Both the position numbers and the translations under genes were made by a program. Under the pieces are notes generated by a model, which searched no databases, was not told the origin of the DNA, and worked only from the letters and a program-made list of their open reading frames with translations. DNA of 64,000 nucleotides from positions 558,001 through 622,000 of the forward strand of contig NZ_OZ193413.1 of NCBI RefSeq assembly GCF_964275155.1. Direction: 5' to 3'. Position 1 is the first letter of the stretch. Every line of letters begins with the position of its first letter. The stretch comes from Curculioniphilus buchneri (GTDB taxonomy: Bacteria; Pseudomonadota; Gammaproteobacteria; Enterobacterales; Enterobacteriaceae). This document shows, in pieces, positions 21,095-30,210 of the stretch.

Positions 21095-22385
21095 TGATGT
21101 ATTATATACCGACTGGAGTATAATTCTTTTGAATGTCAATATCTAAAACATTGAGGTTAGTGAGGTAATTTCTATTACCTAAAATGATCAAGATTATATC
21201 TGAAGTAATAGGTAATAAAAAACATAACACAATTATTTATCATTTTAATACACATAGTTGCGAAACATTAACAAAATACATATACAGTGGCTTGATAGAT
21301 CTAATATGATATTGAAGTTGTATCGGTTTTAAACCTTTCTTCTACCTATCTTTTATACGCCTATTTGTATCAAATACTTAATATGTAACCTAGACAGATT
21401 GATTAATCGCTTCCGATTACTATAAGGTTTAATCGTTTTGCATAATAATGATTATGCAATCAAATCATAAGTCGTCAAGTTAAGGGAACAGTTAACCAAT
21501 ACATCCTGATTGAATCATCTAAAAATATATCAATAAAAAAATTTGTTTTACGCAATTATATAAATAGTAGAGCTTACAGATAAGAAAAATTTCTACTACT
21601 ATTTTAGTAGAAATATTAAATATAATGCAGAATAATTTACATTACATGAAACAAATTAATTATTAGCAATAAAATTAGTAAACTGAGCAAGAGACAGACT
21701 AAATGTAATATATGAAACATTAAAAGAATAAGTATTCTACTTATTAGAATAGCTAGAAAATATCAAATCTAAAATATTACATACCATGGTGAATGGTCTA
21801 AAAAAACTAATTAATAATTAGAAATTTTACTTTTATTTTTCTATCGAAAAATAAAATGTTTTGATTATTTTATTAAGAGATAGAACTGATTATATTGAAG
21901 TTAATATGATAATTACCGACGCTTTTGTATAGAATCTTAGACAATGGTAGTTGAACCTAATATAAATAGGAAATAACGATGTCAATGGATTACTAATGAC
22001 TTTAATACAGTGTTTGATATAATTACTAGTCAATACATGATAAAAAATCAAATTTTTATTGAAACAATCCTAATTAATCATCACCAAAATCAATATAATT
22101 ATATTGACTATAATATATATCAATATGGGAAAAGAACTCATTTTATGCTGCAATATAAACGAATTCTTCTAAAAGAAGAATATATATATTAAAAAATAAA
22201 TACATGTATTATATCTAACATTATAACTAATTTCTTATTAAAATTTAAATTTTAATAATACAATGTATGTGAAGTATGTTACGAGTAACATAATGGTTTT
22301 TTTAAAAGTAAAAAGAATTTGACTTATTAAGTTTAAAAAGTAGTATATACAATATATATATGTTATAGTGCTTCAAGCGCCCATA
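21095..22385. other. Gene-free DNA where the rest of alaS and csrA would lie
   Basis: E. coli has the alaS 3' half and csrA before the serV tRNA. I searched for the AlaRS editing motifs and for CsrA (MLILTRRVGET) and saw neither. The 60-codon frame at 22010-22192 is rich in N, Y, I and Q, matches nothing known and is rejected. Confidence 0.6.
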
Positions 22386-22479
22386 AGTGAGGTGGCCGAG
22401 AGGCTAAAGGCGCTCCCCTGCTAAGGGAGTATATAGTTAACGAACTGTATCGAGGGTTCGAATCCCTCCCTCACTGCCA
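22386..22479 (+). tRNA. serV: tRNA-Ser (anticodon GCU)
   Basis: Full cloverleaf with the long serine variable arm. Acceptor AGTGAGG pairs with CCTCACT, then discriminator G and encoded CCA. The anticodon loop CTGCTAA sits on the stem CTCCC/GGGAG. It matches E. coli serV closely and holds the same place, after alaS/csrA and before tRNA-Arg. Confidence 0.97.
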
Positions 22480-22486
22480 TTGTTAT

Positions 22487-22560
22487 GCATCCGTAGCTCA
22501 GCTGGATAGAGTACTCGGCTACGAACCGAGCGGTCGGAGGTTCAAATCCTCCCGGATGTA
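22487..22560 (+). tRNA. argV: tRNA-Arg (anticodon ACG), 3' CCA encoded as TCA
   Basis: Nearly identical to E. coli argV: acceptor GCATCCG pairs with CGGATGT (with a G-T pair at the end), D-stem, anticodon loop CTACGAA, T-loop TTCAAAT. The ACG anticodon needs TadA editing to inosine to read CGU/CGC/CGA. The gene ends with the discriminator A at 22560. The next bases are TCA instead of the CCA encoded in E. coli, so the CCA-adding enzyme must finish it. E. coli has four tandem copies; only one is left here, seven bases after tRNA-Ser. Confidence 0.96.
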
Positions 22561-22787
22561 TCATTCTTAATATTTTTTAATACATTAAAACATTGTCTTC
22601 TTGTTATTTGCTCAGTATTTCTATGCTATCTGTAGATATAGGTGCTAATAGACGGAAGATCGCCTATGATCAGACAGTTTATAACTAAAAACTATGCGAA
22701 AAGAGAAATATTCTTGCTATTGGAATCAATAATGATGTTATCAAACTGCGCTTAAATGAACACTTATTTTACGGTATTGGATGAGAA

Positions 22788-23372
22788 ATGATCTATGATA
22801 AGTACCAAGGATTAATTTTTGATATGGATGGTACATTAATCTATACGGAAGCTACGCATAGAAAAGCATGGAAGCAAGTATTAGAACCACATGGCATGCA
22901 TTTCGACGAAGCAAAAGTAGTTCCGTTCAATGGATCGCCAACCTGGCGTATTGCAAAAATGATTATTGAAAGTCATCAAGTAAATATTGATCCTTATCAA
23001 TTAGCTCGTGAAAAGACCAAAGCATTAAATGCTATTTTATTTGATGATGTTTCCATATTACCCATCATCGATATAGTCAAGAACTATTATGGTAAACGTC
23101 CAATGGCAATTGGTACCGGTAGCGAACATTCGATGGCAGAAGCTTTATTGCGTCATCTTGATCTTTTACACTATTTTGATGTTATTGTTGGAGCTGATGA
23201 TGTAACCCATCACAAACCTAATCCACAAACATTTTTACGCTGCGCAGAATTAATTGGTGTTCCCCCAGAATGTTGTATAGTATTTGAAGATGCTGATTTT
23301 GGTATCATGGCCGCACAAGCTGCCAATATGGCGTATGTCGATGTTCGAATTTCAGACTATAAACATTCTTAG
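22788..23372 (+). CDS. yqaB: Fructose-1-phosphate/6-phosphogluconate phosphatase (HAD family)
   Basis: HAD-superfamily sugar phosphatase. The nucleophile motif DMDGT (D12, D14), motif II GTGS, the motif III lysine (HHKPNP) and the DADFG motif IV are all present. The 194 residues compare with 188 in E. coli YqaB and the alignment is full-length. It lies between the argV tRNA and gshA exactly as in E. coli. Retention of this non-essential enzyme in a shrunken genome is mildly surprising and may reflect metabolite clean-up. Confidence 0.94.
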   Translation: MIYDKYQGLIFDMDGTLIYTEATHRKAWKQVLEPHGMHFDEAKVVPFNGSPTWRIAKMIIESHQVNIDPYQLAREKTKALNAILFDDVSILPIIDIVKNYYGKRPMAIGTGSEHSMAEALLRHLDLLHYFDVIVGADDVTHHKPNPQTFLRCAELIGVPPECCIVFEDADFGIMAAQAANMAYVDVRISDYKHS

Positions 23373-23441
23373 TAAGAAGACTGTATCAGTATTGGATTTC
23401 TTAAATTAATTTTAAAATTATTATCTATACGGGTGATTAAT

Positions 23442-25016
23442 TTGATCCCAAATGTATCAAATGCGCTTGCCTGGCTAGAATATAATCCCCAAGCCCTAAA
23501 GGGCATTCGTCGAGGCATAGAGCGTGAAGCGCTACGTATTAATGTAGATGGAAGTTTAGCAACAACCTTCCATCCTAAAGCGCTGGGTTCGGCATTGACC
23601 CATAAATATATTACTACTGATTTTGCTGAAGCATTATTAGAATTTGTCACGCCAGTGAACGATGATATAGATCGTACGCTAACGATATTACGGGATATTC
23701 ATCGTTATGTAATTCGCCATTTAGGAGAAGAACGATTATGGCCGATGAGTATGCCATTTTTTGTTAATAATCACCATCAGCCTATTGTGTTGGCTCAATA
23801 TGGCTGTTCTAACATAGGACGTATGAAAACGCTATATCGACACGGGCTCAAAAATCGTTATAGTGCACTAATGCAGATGATTTCTGGCATACACTATAAT
23901 TTTTCATTACCACTAACTTTTTGGAAAACCTATTCTGGCGTAACTGATGAGTTAAGTGGTCAAAAAATAATTTCTAATGGATACTTACAATTAATTCGAA
24001 ATTATTATCGATTTGGCTGGATTATTCCTTATTTTTTCGGAGCTTCACAAGGTGTGACCAGATCATTTTTACGTGGTCGTACTACAAATTTACGCTTTAA
24101 AAAAGGGCCGTCTGATCTTATGTATTTGCCATATTCCACATCATTACGTTTAGGTGATATAGGATATATGAACCATCTTCAAAATCAGCTTGATATTACT
24201 TTTAATGATTTAGATGAATATATTTTTAGCCTGAAACAGGCAATGGAAAGACCATCTATTGATTACCAAAAAATAGGACTGCAGAAAGATGGTCGATATC
24301 TACAACTCAATACTAATATGTTACAGACTGAAAATGAACTATATACGCCCATACGTCCTAAACGGGTCACGCAGGGAAATGAATCAACATTGGATGCGCT
24401 GGTGCGCGGGGGAATTCAATATATTGAAGTACGTTCATTAGATATTAACCCCTTTTCATCAATAGGAATTGATGAAGAGCAAGTACGTTTTTTAGATCTT
24501 TTTTTAGTTTGGTGTACATTAGCTAAAGCGCCTATAATGAATTCAAAAGAGTTATTATTAACTCGGATAAATTGGAATCGTGTAATCTTGGAAGGTCTTA
24601 AACCTGGTTTAATGCTTTTCATTAACCATTATGGTGATCAACAGTCACTAGCTAGTATTGGTAAGCTATTATTCAAAGATTTACGTCGCTTGGCTAAAAT
24701 TTTAGATCAAAATGATAGTGGTAATATGAGTTACCAGAAAGTCTGCGACAAACTTGTTAAAGCACTGGATTGTCCTAACCTTACTTTATCCTCTAGATTT
24801 CTAAATAAATTAATTCAACATGGTATGGGTAAATTAGGACTCATTTTAGCTAATGATTACCGACAAACTCTGCTCAAGGAGCCATTACAGGTAATGAGTA
24901 CAGCTGAATTTAACAAAGAACAATTGCAATCCTGGTGTCGACAACGTGCGTTAGAAGAAACAGATATCTTGAGTTTTGATGACTTTTTGGCAAAAAACAA
25001 GTTTCCTAAATTCTAA
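23442..25016 (+). CDS. gshA: Glutamate-cysteine ligase
   Basis: GshA makes gamma-glutamylcysteine, the first step of glutathione synthesis. It aligns with E. coli GshA along its whole length (524 against 518 residues), including GIRRGIEREALR, the HYNFSLP segment and YIEVRSLDINPFSPIG-like region. I chose the TTG at 23442 (MIPNVSNALAWLE), as E. coli also uses TTG for MIPDVSQALAWLE; a GTG at 23433 is also possible. GGGTG lies about six bases before the TTG. gshB is not in this window. The gene runs convergently towards cvpA, 22 bases away. Confidence 0.95.
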   Translation: MIPNVSNALAWLEYNPQALKGIRRGIEREALRINVDGSLATTFHPKALGSALTHKYITTDFAEALLEFVTPVNDDIDRTLTILRDIHRYVIRHLGEERLWPMSMPFFVNNHHQPIVLAQYGCSNIGRMKTLYRHGLKNRYSALMQMISGIHYNFSLPLTFWKTYSGVTDELSGQKIISNGYLQLIRNYYRFGWIIPYFFGASQGVTRSFLRGRTTNLRFKKGPSDLMYLPYSTSLRLGDIGYMNHLQNQLDITFNDLDEYIFSLKQAMERPSIDYQKIGLQKDGRYLQLNTNMLQTENELYTPIRPKRVTQGNESTLDALVRGGIQYIEVRSLDINPFSSIGIDEEQVRFLDLFLVWCTLAKAPIMNSKELLLTRINWNRVILEGLKPGLMLFINHYGDQQSLASIGKLLFKDLRRLAKILDQNDSGNMSYQKVCDKLVKALDCPNLTLSSRFLNKLIQHGMGKLGLILANDYRQTLLKEPLQVMSTAEFNKEQLQSWCRQRALEETDILSFDDFLAKNKFPKF

Positions 25017-25038
25017 TATTGTTCCACATGAGATATTT

Positions 25039-25554
25039 TTAATACTTAATTAATGAATTAATGAACAGGATTAAAATAGAATATTTTTTAATTAGATAAT
25101 TAAAAAATATTCTTATTAAATCATTAGCTTGTTGTATTAAATATGTATTATTCCAATCTTTGCTGTGAGACCAATTTGTGAATCTATCGACTAAGTAAAG
25201 CATTGCTGATCCGATTAAGATTCCACGTAGAATACCGAAACATATACCTAATACCCGATCAACATGAGATAAATCAGTCTGCTTGATCATTAAATAAATT
25301 ATATGATTAATATATCCTCCTATAATAAGAGTAATTAAAAAAACTAGGATTATTGCAGTCGCATTTTGTATAATTACCTGTTCAAAAAAATGTGAAAAAA
25401 CCCAATGCGCGGCATAATGATAATAATGACTTGTAATAAAAATCGCACTAGCCCAATTTACTAAGGATAATACCTCTCGGACAAGACCACGAATAAAACT
25501 TATGAAAGTAGACAAAAAAATAACAGCAATTATTACATAATCAAGCCAGATCAT
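25039..25554 (-). CDS. cvpA: CvpA family inner-membrane protein
   Basis: Small membrane protein with four predicted helices. The start MIWLDYVIIAVI and the DRVLGICFGILRG motif identify CvpA, which in E. coli is needed for colicin V production and envelope fitness; its molecular role is not settled. Length 171 against 162. I chose ATG 25554, preceded by AAGGAT, instead of an ATG nine codons earlier. In E. coli cvpA is followed by purF; here purF is gone and the gene meets gshA tail to tail, marking a rearrangement. Confidence 0.92.
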   Translation of the reverse strand: MIWLDYVIIAVIFLSTFISFIRGLVREVLSLVNWASAIFITSHYYHYAAHWVFSHFFEQVIIQNATAIILVFLITLIIGGYINHIIYLMIKQTDLSHVDRVLGICFGILRGILIGSAMLYLVDRFTNWSHSKDWNNTYLIQQANDLIRIFFNYLIKKYSILILFINSLIKY

Positions 25555-25596
25555 CTGTATCCTTTTGAGTTGTATGTTCAATTAGCTAATAATTTT

Positions 25597-25624
25597 AAAT
25601 ACGTACTGATAAATACGTACTGAT
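25597..25624. repeat. Two-copy tandem repeat, 14-bp unit
   Basis: AAATACGTACTGAT occurs twice in exact head-to-tail order, just upstream of cvpA. See the finding on slippage duplications. Confidence 0.85.
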
Positions 25625-25702
25625 GGGAACATTATATTAGTGTCCTTCATCCACTTAAAACCATCAAAGTTCATTAAATCTAACAGTACAATTAAATTAC
25701 TA

Positions 25703-25730
25703 TTATTATGATTCATTTATTATGATTCAT
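25703..25730. repeat. Two-copy tandem repeat, 14-bp unit
   Basis: TTATTATGATTCAT occurs twice in exact head-to-tail order, between cvpA and the dedD remnant, only 80 bases from another such repeat. Confidence 0.85.
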
Positions 25731-25779
25731 TTTTTACAAAAAAATGCTTATTTATTGATAATGTAGTATGAAAGATAAG

Positions 25780-26006
25780 GACATAGTCGACCATTAAGAC
25801 CACTTAACTGGTTTAATTCAATAAGTATATTTTTAAATTTTTTTAGAACCATCTGGCCCCAATAAAAATTCAGTTAATTTTTCCTATTACTAGCTCTGAT
25901 GGTAGGGTATAGACGCGATAACCACAGATAATCTTCAGTTTGTCACGATCTCTTTGACTTTATTTGCATTTTTTAATGCACCCAACTGTACTATCCTGAT
26001 TGTGAA
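25780..26006 (-). pseudogene. Eroded SPOR domain of dedD
   Basis: Downstream of the dedD stop the same strand reads VQLGALKNANKVKEIVT in the same frame, then after a frameshift KLKIICGYRVYTLPSELVIGKIN*IFIG, then in other frames GPDGSKK and ELNQLSGLNG. These follow the E. coli DedD SPOR domain (VVQLGALKNADKVNEIV, GYRVYTSPSTPVQGKITRILVGPDASKD, ELKQLSGLSG) in order. So the peptidoglycan-binding domain was present and has been lost by at least one stop and several frameshifts. Comparison is from memory of E. coli. Confidence 0.85.
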
Positions 26007-26414
26007 TCAACATCTTTTTTTGGGTTGAAAAAACATATTCAGATTTATTTTATTCTTAAATATTTCTAATTTTAACAGTTCTTTATTTAATTTTTGAATT
26101 TTTTTTTCTCTTTGTGCTGATGTAAGTTGTTTAGATTGTTTGTCGAAAAACATAAAATTTTTTGGGTAACTACCTAAATTAAAACATTGATCTTCGCTCA
26201 ATTCTACATCCATTGTTCGATGAACCAATTGCTGATTGTTAGTTAAAAATCTTTGATGACTACCAGAGAATAATGGAACTAATGGAATAGAATAAAAACT
26301 ATCGTGGCAACACTTTTTTCTACCATTTAAAAGATTAGGTAGTATGGCAATATTCAAAAAAATCAGTACAACAGTTCCGACTAGTCGATTTTGAAACTTA
26401 TTATTTGTTGTCAT
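26007..26414 (-). CDS. dedD: DedD, N-terminal membrane part (truncated, probable pseudogene)
   Basis: E. coli DedD is a bitopic cell-division protein with a C-terminal SPOR domain. The first 45 or so residues match (KFQNRLVGTVVLI, then LPNLLNGRKK and IPLVPL), with one N-terminal transmembrane helix. The middle is a variable linker, and the frame ends at residue 135 with an in-frame TGA just before the SPOR domain, whose remnant lies at 25780-26006. E. coli DedD has 220 residues. The start ATG overlaps the end of folC by 14 bases. Without SPOR it could not bind denuded glycans, so loss of function is likely. Confidence 0.8.
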   Translation of the reverse strand: MTTNNKFQNRLVGTVVLIFLNIAILPNLLNGRKKCCHDSFYSIPLVPLFSGSHQRFLTNNQQLVHRTMDVELSEDQCFNLGSYPKNFMFFDKQSKQLTSAQREKKIQKLNKELLKLEIFKNKINLNMFFQPKKRC

Positions 26415-27690
26415 GGCATTGTTTCCCTTTTACATAGGACATAACTGATGCTACAATCCGAAAGGAACCGAATACTATTATACAATCTTCAGGTGTGGAA
26501 TCCAACATTGCTTGATGCCAAGCATGTTCCGTTTTTTCAAATTGTTTGATATGTTCACCATCATCAAAATAAGTAGCTAATAGCGAGGCACTTGCAGCTC
26601 TCGGATCATCAAGCGATACACAATACCAAACTTTGACTTGATCGCGTAGACAGTCTAATGTTCCAGCAATATCTTTATCTGCTAACATTCCTACTATTGC
26701 GTGTACTATACCAATAGTGGGAGATAATAATTCTTTTAACCGTATTGAGAGATAATGAGCAGCATGTGGATTATGTGCTACATCTAATATTATTAACGGT
26801 GACCGACTGATACATTGAAATCTTCCTGGTAGAAAAGTATTACGTAGCCCTGCATGAATAACAATTTCTGGTACTATAAAAGGTAAACATTGAATTGTAG
26901 CTATTGCCGTAGCAGCGTTGTTCAACGGAATATTTGGTAAAGGCAAATTTAGTAAAATTCGTCGTTCTTTATCCCACCAATCCCATCCATTTTTTTTTAA
27001 AAACCACCACCAGTCACGGTTATAAGCATACAATATAGCACCATTATCTAATACAACAGCATCAAAGGTGGTAGGTCGGTCAGGCTCTCCTACTACTATT
27101 GGCTTATTCCGACATACAATTCCTGCTTTTTCCTGTGCGATACTTTCACGATTGGTTCCCAAATATTCAGTATGATCGAGTGCAATACTAGTAATTACAG
27201 CAACATCAGCAGAAATGATGTTAGTTGCATCTAGTCGGCCACCTAAGCCAACCTCTAAAATAACAACATCTAATTTTGATTCCTGAAAAATCTGTAATGC
27301 TGCTAAAGTTCCAAATTCAAAAATACTTAATGGTGTTTTTCCTCGACTAGCTTCAATTTTAGAAAATGCAATACTATGTATAGATTCTGATAATTCTTTA
27401 CCTTGAATTCGTATACGTTCAGTATACTTTAATAGGTGAGGAGAACTATACACTCCCACTCGCAAGCCTATAGTTAATAAAATTACTTCAATAAGATGGC
27501 ATGTAGTACCTTTTCCATTTGTACCTCCCACAATAATAACTTGTGACGCTGGATGCATTAAACCTAGTATAGTAGCAATATAACGTATACGATCTAGGCT
27601 CAAATCAATGGATTTATAGTGAAGATGTGCAATATAATATAGCCAAGCATCCAACGGTGATGTGGCTTGGGGAATCGCTAATTTTCCCAT
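26401..27690 (-). CDS. folC: Bifunctional folylpolyglutamate synthase / dihydrofolate synthase
   Basis: FolC adds glutamate to dihydropteroate and to folates. The ATP loop GGTNGKGTTC, the LEVGLGGRLDATN and SIALDHTEYLG motifs and the C-terminal DVAHNPHAA are present. With the start at 27690 (MGKLAIPQATSPLDAWL, aligning with E. coli MIIKRTPQAASPLASWL) it has 429 residues against 422. An ATG at 27708 is possible too. A nine-A run lies near the middle of the coding strand. The gene is in the E. coli order accD-folC-dedD-cvpA and overlaps dedD by 14 bases. Confidence 0.95.
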   Translation of the reverse strand: MGKLAIPQATSPLDAWLYYIAHLHYKSIDLSLDRIRYIATILGLMHPASQVIIVGGTNGKGTTCHLIEVILLTIGLRVGVYSSPHLLKYTERIRIQGKELSESIHSIAFSKIEASRGKTPLSIFEFGTLAALQIFQESKLDVVILEVGLGGRLDATNIISADVAVITSIALDHTEYLGTNRESIAQEKAGIVCRNKPIVVGEPDRPTTFDAVVLDNGAILYAYNRDWWWFLKKNGWDWWDKERRILLNLPLPNIPLNNAATAIATIQCLPFIVPEIVIHAGLRNTFLPGRFQCISRSPLIILDVAHNPHAAHYLSIRLKELLSPTIGIVHAIVGMLADKDIAGTLDCLRDQVKVWYCVSLDDPRAASASLLATYFDDGEHIKQFEKTEHAWHQAMLDSTPEDCIIVFGSFRIVASVMSYVKGKQCHDNK

Positions 27691-27807
27691 AAAAATATCC
27701 AATTTCATGCTTAAATTATATTAAGACAATATAGCCTTAATATAGAACTTTAAGTATTACGATGAAAAACTTTTTATACTAAATTATATTATTTCATATT
27801 AGTTTAA

Positions 27808-28695
27808 TCAGAGATCTATATTAGATTGCAATTGATCTTTTGGTGCAGGATAATGAGTCATTTTTGCTAACAAACTAGCAAGGCGCCAGCGCATTTCTGG
27901 CCTACGTACGATAAGATCAATAGCACCTTTTTCTAAAAGAAACTCACTTCTCTGAAAGCCAATTGGTAGTTTCTCACGCACGGTTTGTTCTATTACTCGT
28001 AGACCTGCAAAGCCAATCATTGCCTTTGGTTCAGCGATATTTACATCTCCTAACATTGCTAGGCTAGCAGAAACACCACCCATTGTAGGATCAACTAATA
28101 CTGAAATATAAGGTAAACAACGCTTATGCAACTGTGCCAATGCAGCGCTTGTTTTAGCCATTTGCATTAATGATAGTAATGCTTCTTGCATACGTGCACC
28201 CCCACTAGAAGAAAAGCATATTAGAGGACAGTTATCTTTTTGTGCTTCTTCCACTGCACGAACAAATCTAGCGCCAACTACTGAAGACATGGATCCACCT
28301 ATAAAAGCAAACTCAAAGGATGCAGTTATTACAGGCATGCCGTACAATGTACCTTTCATCACCACTAATGCATCTTTTTCATTAGTGATTTTTTGAGCTG
28401 CTGTCAGGCGATCTTTATATTTTTTTAAATCTTTAAACTTTAAAATATCTCTTGGCTCTAATTCACTACCAAGTTCAGAAGAACTATTTTTATCTAAAAA
28501 AGCATAAAGACGTGCGCGCGCTCTCATTCTCATATGGTGATCACATTTAGGACACACTTCTAAATTGCGCTCTAGCTCTGCACGGTATAATACTTGTTTA
28601 CAACTATCACATTTAGTCCATACACCTTCGGGAATATTGGCCCTACGCACTGGAGAGACAGTATTCTTATTTAGAATTCGTTCAAGCCAATTCAT
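27808..28695 (-). CDS. accD: Acetyl-CoA carboxylase carboxyltransferase subunit beta
   Basis: AccD with AccA transfers the carboxyl group from biotin to acetyl-CoA, starting fatty acid synthesis. The four-cysteine zinc finger is intact (C29, C32, C48, C51 in CDSC and CPKC). The crotonase-type core is visible in SFEFAFIGGSMSSVVG and SSSGGARMQEALLSLMQMAKT. At 295 residues it is slightly shorter than E. coli (304) at the C-terminus. The next gene in the pathway present here is fabB. dedA, which lies between accD and truA in E. coli, is missing. Confidence 0.97.
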   Translation of the reverse strand: MNWLERILNKNTVSPVRRANIPEGVWTKCDSCKQVLYRAELERNLEVCPKCDHHMRMRARARLYAFLDKNSSSELGSELEPRDILKFKDLKKYKDRLTAAQKITNEKDALVVMKGTLYGMPVITASFEFAFIGGSMSSVVGARFVRAVEEAQKDNCPLICFSSSGGARMQEALLSLMQMAKTSAALAQLHKRCLPYISVLVDPTMGGVSASLAMLGDVNIAEPKAMIGFAGLRVIEQTVREKLPIGFQRSEFLLEKGAIDLIVRRPEMRWRLASLLAKMTHYPAPKDQLQSNIDL

Positions 28696-29427
28696 TAATG
28701 ACCTTGTATTGTGTTTAAGTTATAGAACTTGTTGATCATCCCATTAGATGGTTCGCAATTTGTTAAAAAATTGTGTTTTATTCACACTGCCTAACAAACT
28801 AAAATGAACCTTATGTATCCATTACATATAATACCCAATATCGTAAATTTGTGGTATTGTAGTGACATGTAAATTGATACACCACTATTATGGTAATGAT
28901 AAACTGTATTTTTTATCATTATATTGCTAAACCATCTCTATTTATATAGATAAATTGAGCTTTTTATTTTGTTCATACACCGCCCGTTAAGTATACAGAT
29001 GTTTTATTTAAAGTTCAATAGAAAAGAATGACATGTGTAAAAATTAAATATTTTAAAAAATAATAAAATTTATAAAGTCATGTTTTAAACATATTTATTG
29101 ATAAACGACTCAATGAAACAGTACGCAGTATGGATACTTAAAAAGTTGTTTTTTTGAATATCTAATATAATAACTATCAGATTACTTTTCAATAACAGCC
29201 ATTTTAAACCATAAATTAAATGTTTATATGTAAATCAGATTAATCATCTTAAATTTATAATTATTTGAGTGATACACGGAAAAATTATTTTTTAGTTTAA
29301 TTAATAGAATTATTTGATTTAGTAACATAGAGTTCATAACTTACATATCCACATAAATATAATAACTGGTTATGTATGATAATTTTTAATTCAACAAAAA
29401 TACACAAGATGACATATTGTTATATTA
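28696..29427. other. Gene-free DNA between accD and truA (dedA lost)
   Basis: E. coli has dedA here. I tried to read DedA in the three minus frames and saw no convincing match. A GC-rich patch ACACCGCCCGT at 28977-28987 is isolated and discussed under rejected items. Confidence 0.55.
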
Positions 29428-30210
29428 TTATATCATAAATAATAATTCTATGGATGATCTTGGTAAAGAAAAATGAGATGGATATTTTACTTCTGTTAAA
29501 TAGAGCCCCTCTGCTGGCGCAGTAGGACCAGCCAGAATACGTTGACGAAGCATTAGTAAATCACGTATCCAATATTCCGGTTTATTGCCACATCCCACTT
29601 CCATTAAGCTACCTATAATATTACGAACCATACGATATACAAAAGCATTCGCTTTAATATCGGTTACCAAATATCGTCCATGACGAATAATTCGTAAATA
29701 AGTCATGTTACGACGAGGACTATGTGACTGACATTGCGACGTTTGAAAAGAAGTAAAATCATTTTCTCCTAATAAACATTGTCCAGCACGCTCCATTTTT
29801 TTGTCATCCAAGGGACGAGAAAAATAAGTAATGTTGTTCTTTAACAATGCTGGTCGTATGTGATTATTATAAATAATATAGCGGTAACTACGAGAGATAG
29901 CACTGAAACGTGCATGGAAATCGTTCATTACAGGAACCACCCAATGCACAGCAATATCCTCTGGAAGTTTAGTGTTGATACCAAAAAGCCAAGCATCGGC
30001 TGATCTTTGTACGTTGGTTTCAAAATGTGCTACTTGTCCGATAGCATGAACGCCAGCATCAGTTCGTCCTGCACAACATACCGTAATTGGTTCATTAGCA
30101 ATGGTGGATAAAGCATATTCAAGAGATGATTGTATGCTAGGAACTTCTTTTTGTTTCTGCCAACCATGATAAAATCTACCATCATATTCAATACCGAGCG
30201 CAAATTTCAC
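29428..30210 (-). CDS. truA: tRNA pseudouridine(38-40) synthase
   Basis: TruA makes pseudouridine at positions 38-40 of the tRNA anticodon stem-loop. The catalytic aspartate is D51 in CAGRTDAGVH, equivalent to D60 in E. coli. The YRYIIYNN, GENDFTSF and VRNIIGSLMEVG segments are conserved. The 260 residues compare with 270; the difference is at the N-terminus. The start at 30210 (MKFALGIEYDG) is preceded by AACGAGG. Confidence 0.96.
   Translation of the reverse strand: MKFALGIEYDGRFYHGWQKQKEVPSIQSSLEYALSTIANEPITVCCAGRTDAGVHAIGQVAHFETNVQRSADAWLFGINTKLPEDIAVHWVVPVMNDFHARFSAISRSYRYIIYNNHIRPALLKNNITYFSRPLDDKKMERAGQCLLGENDFTSFQTSQCQSHSPRRNMTYLRIIRHGRYLVTDIKANAFVYRMVRNIIGSLMEVGCGNKPEYWIRDLLMLRQRILAGPTAPAEGLYLTEVKYPSHFSLPRSSIELLFMI

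Noticed and set aside
22010..22192. 60-codon open frame where csrA might be expected
   Set aside because: Does not resemble CsrA; composition (N, Q, Y, I) is that of untranslated AT-rich DNA.
28977..28987. ACACCGCCCGT, identical to the conserved 16S rRNA 1400 region
   Set aside because: Flanking bases do not match 16S rRNA on either side, so it is a chance match or a scrap of the lost dedA.
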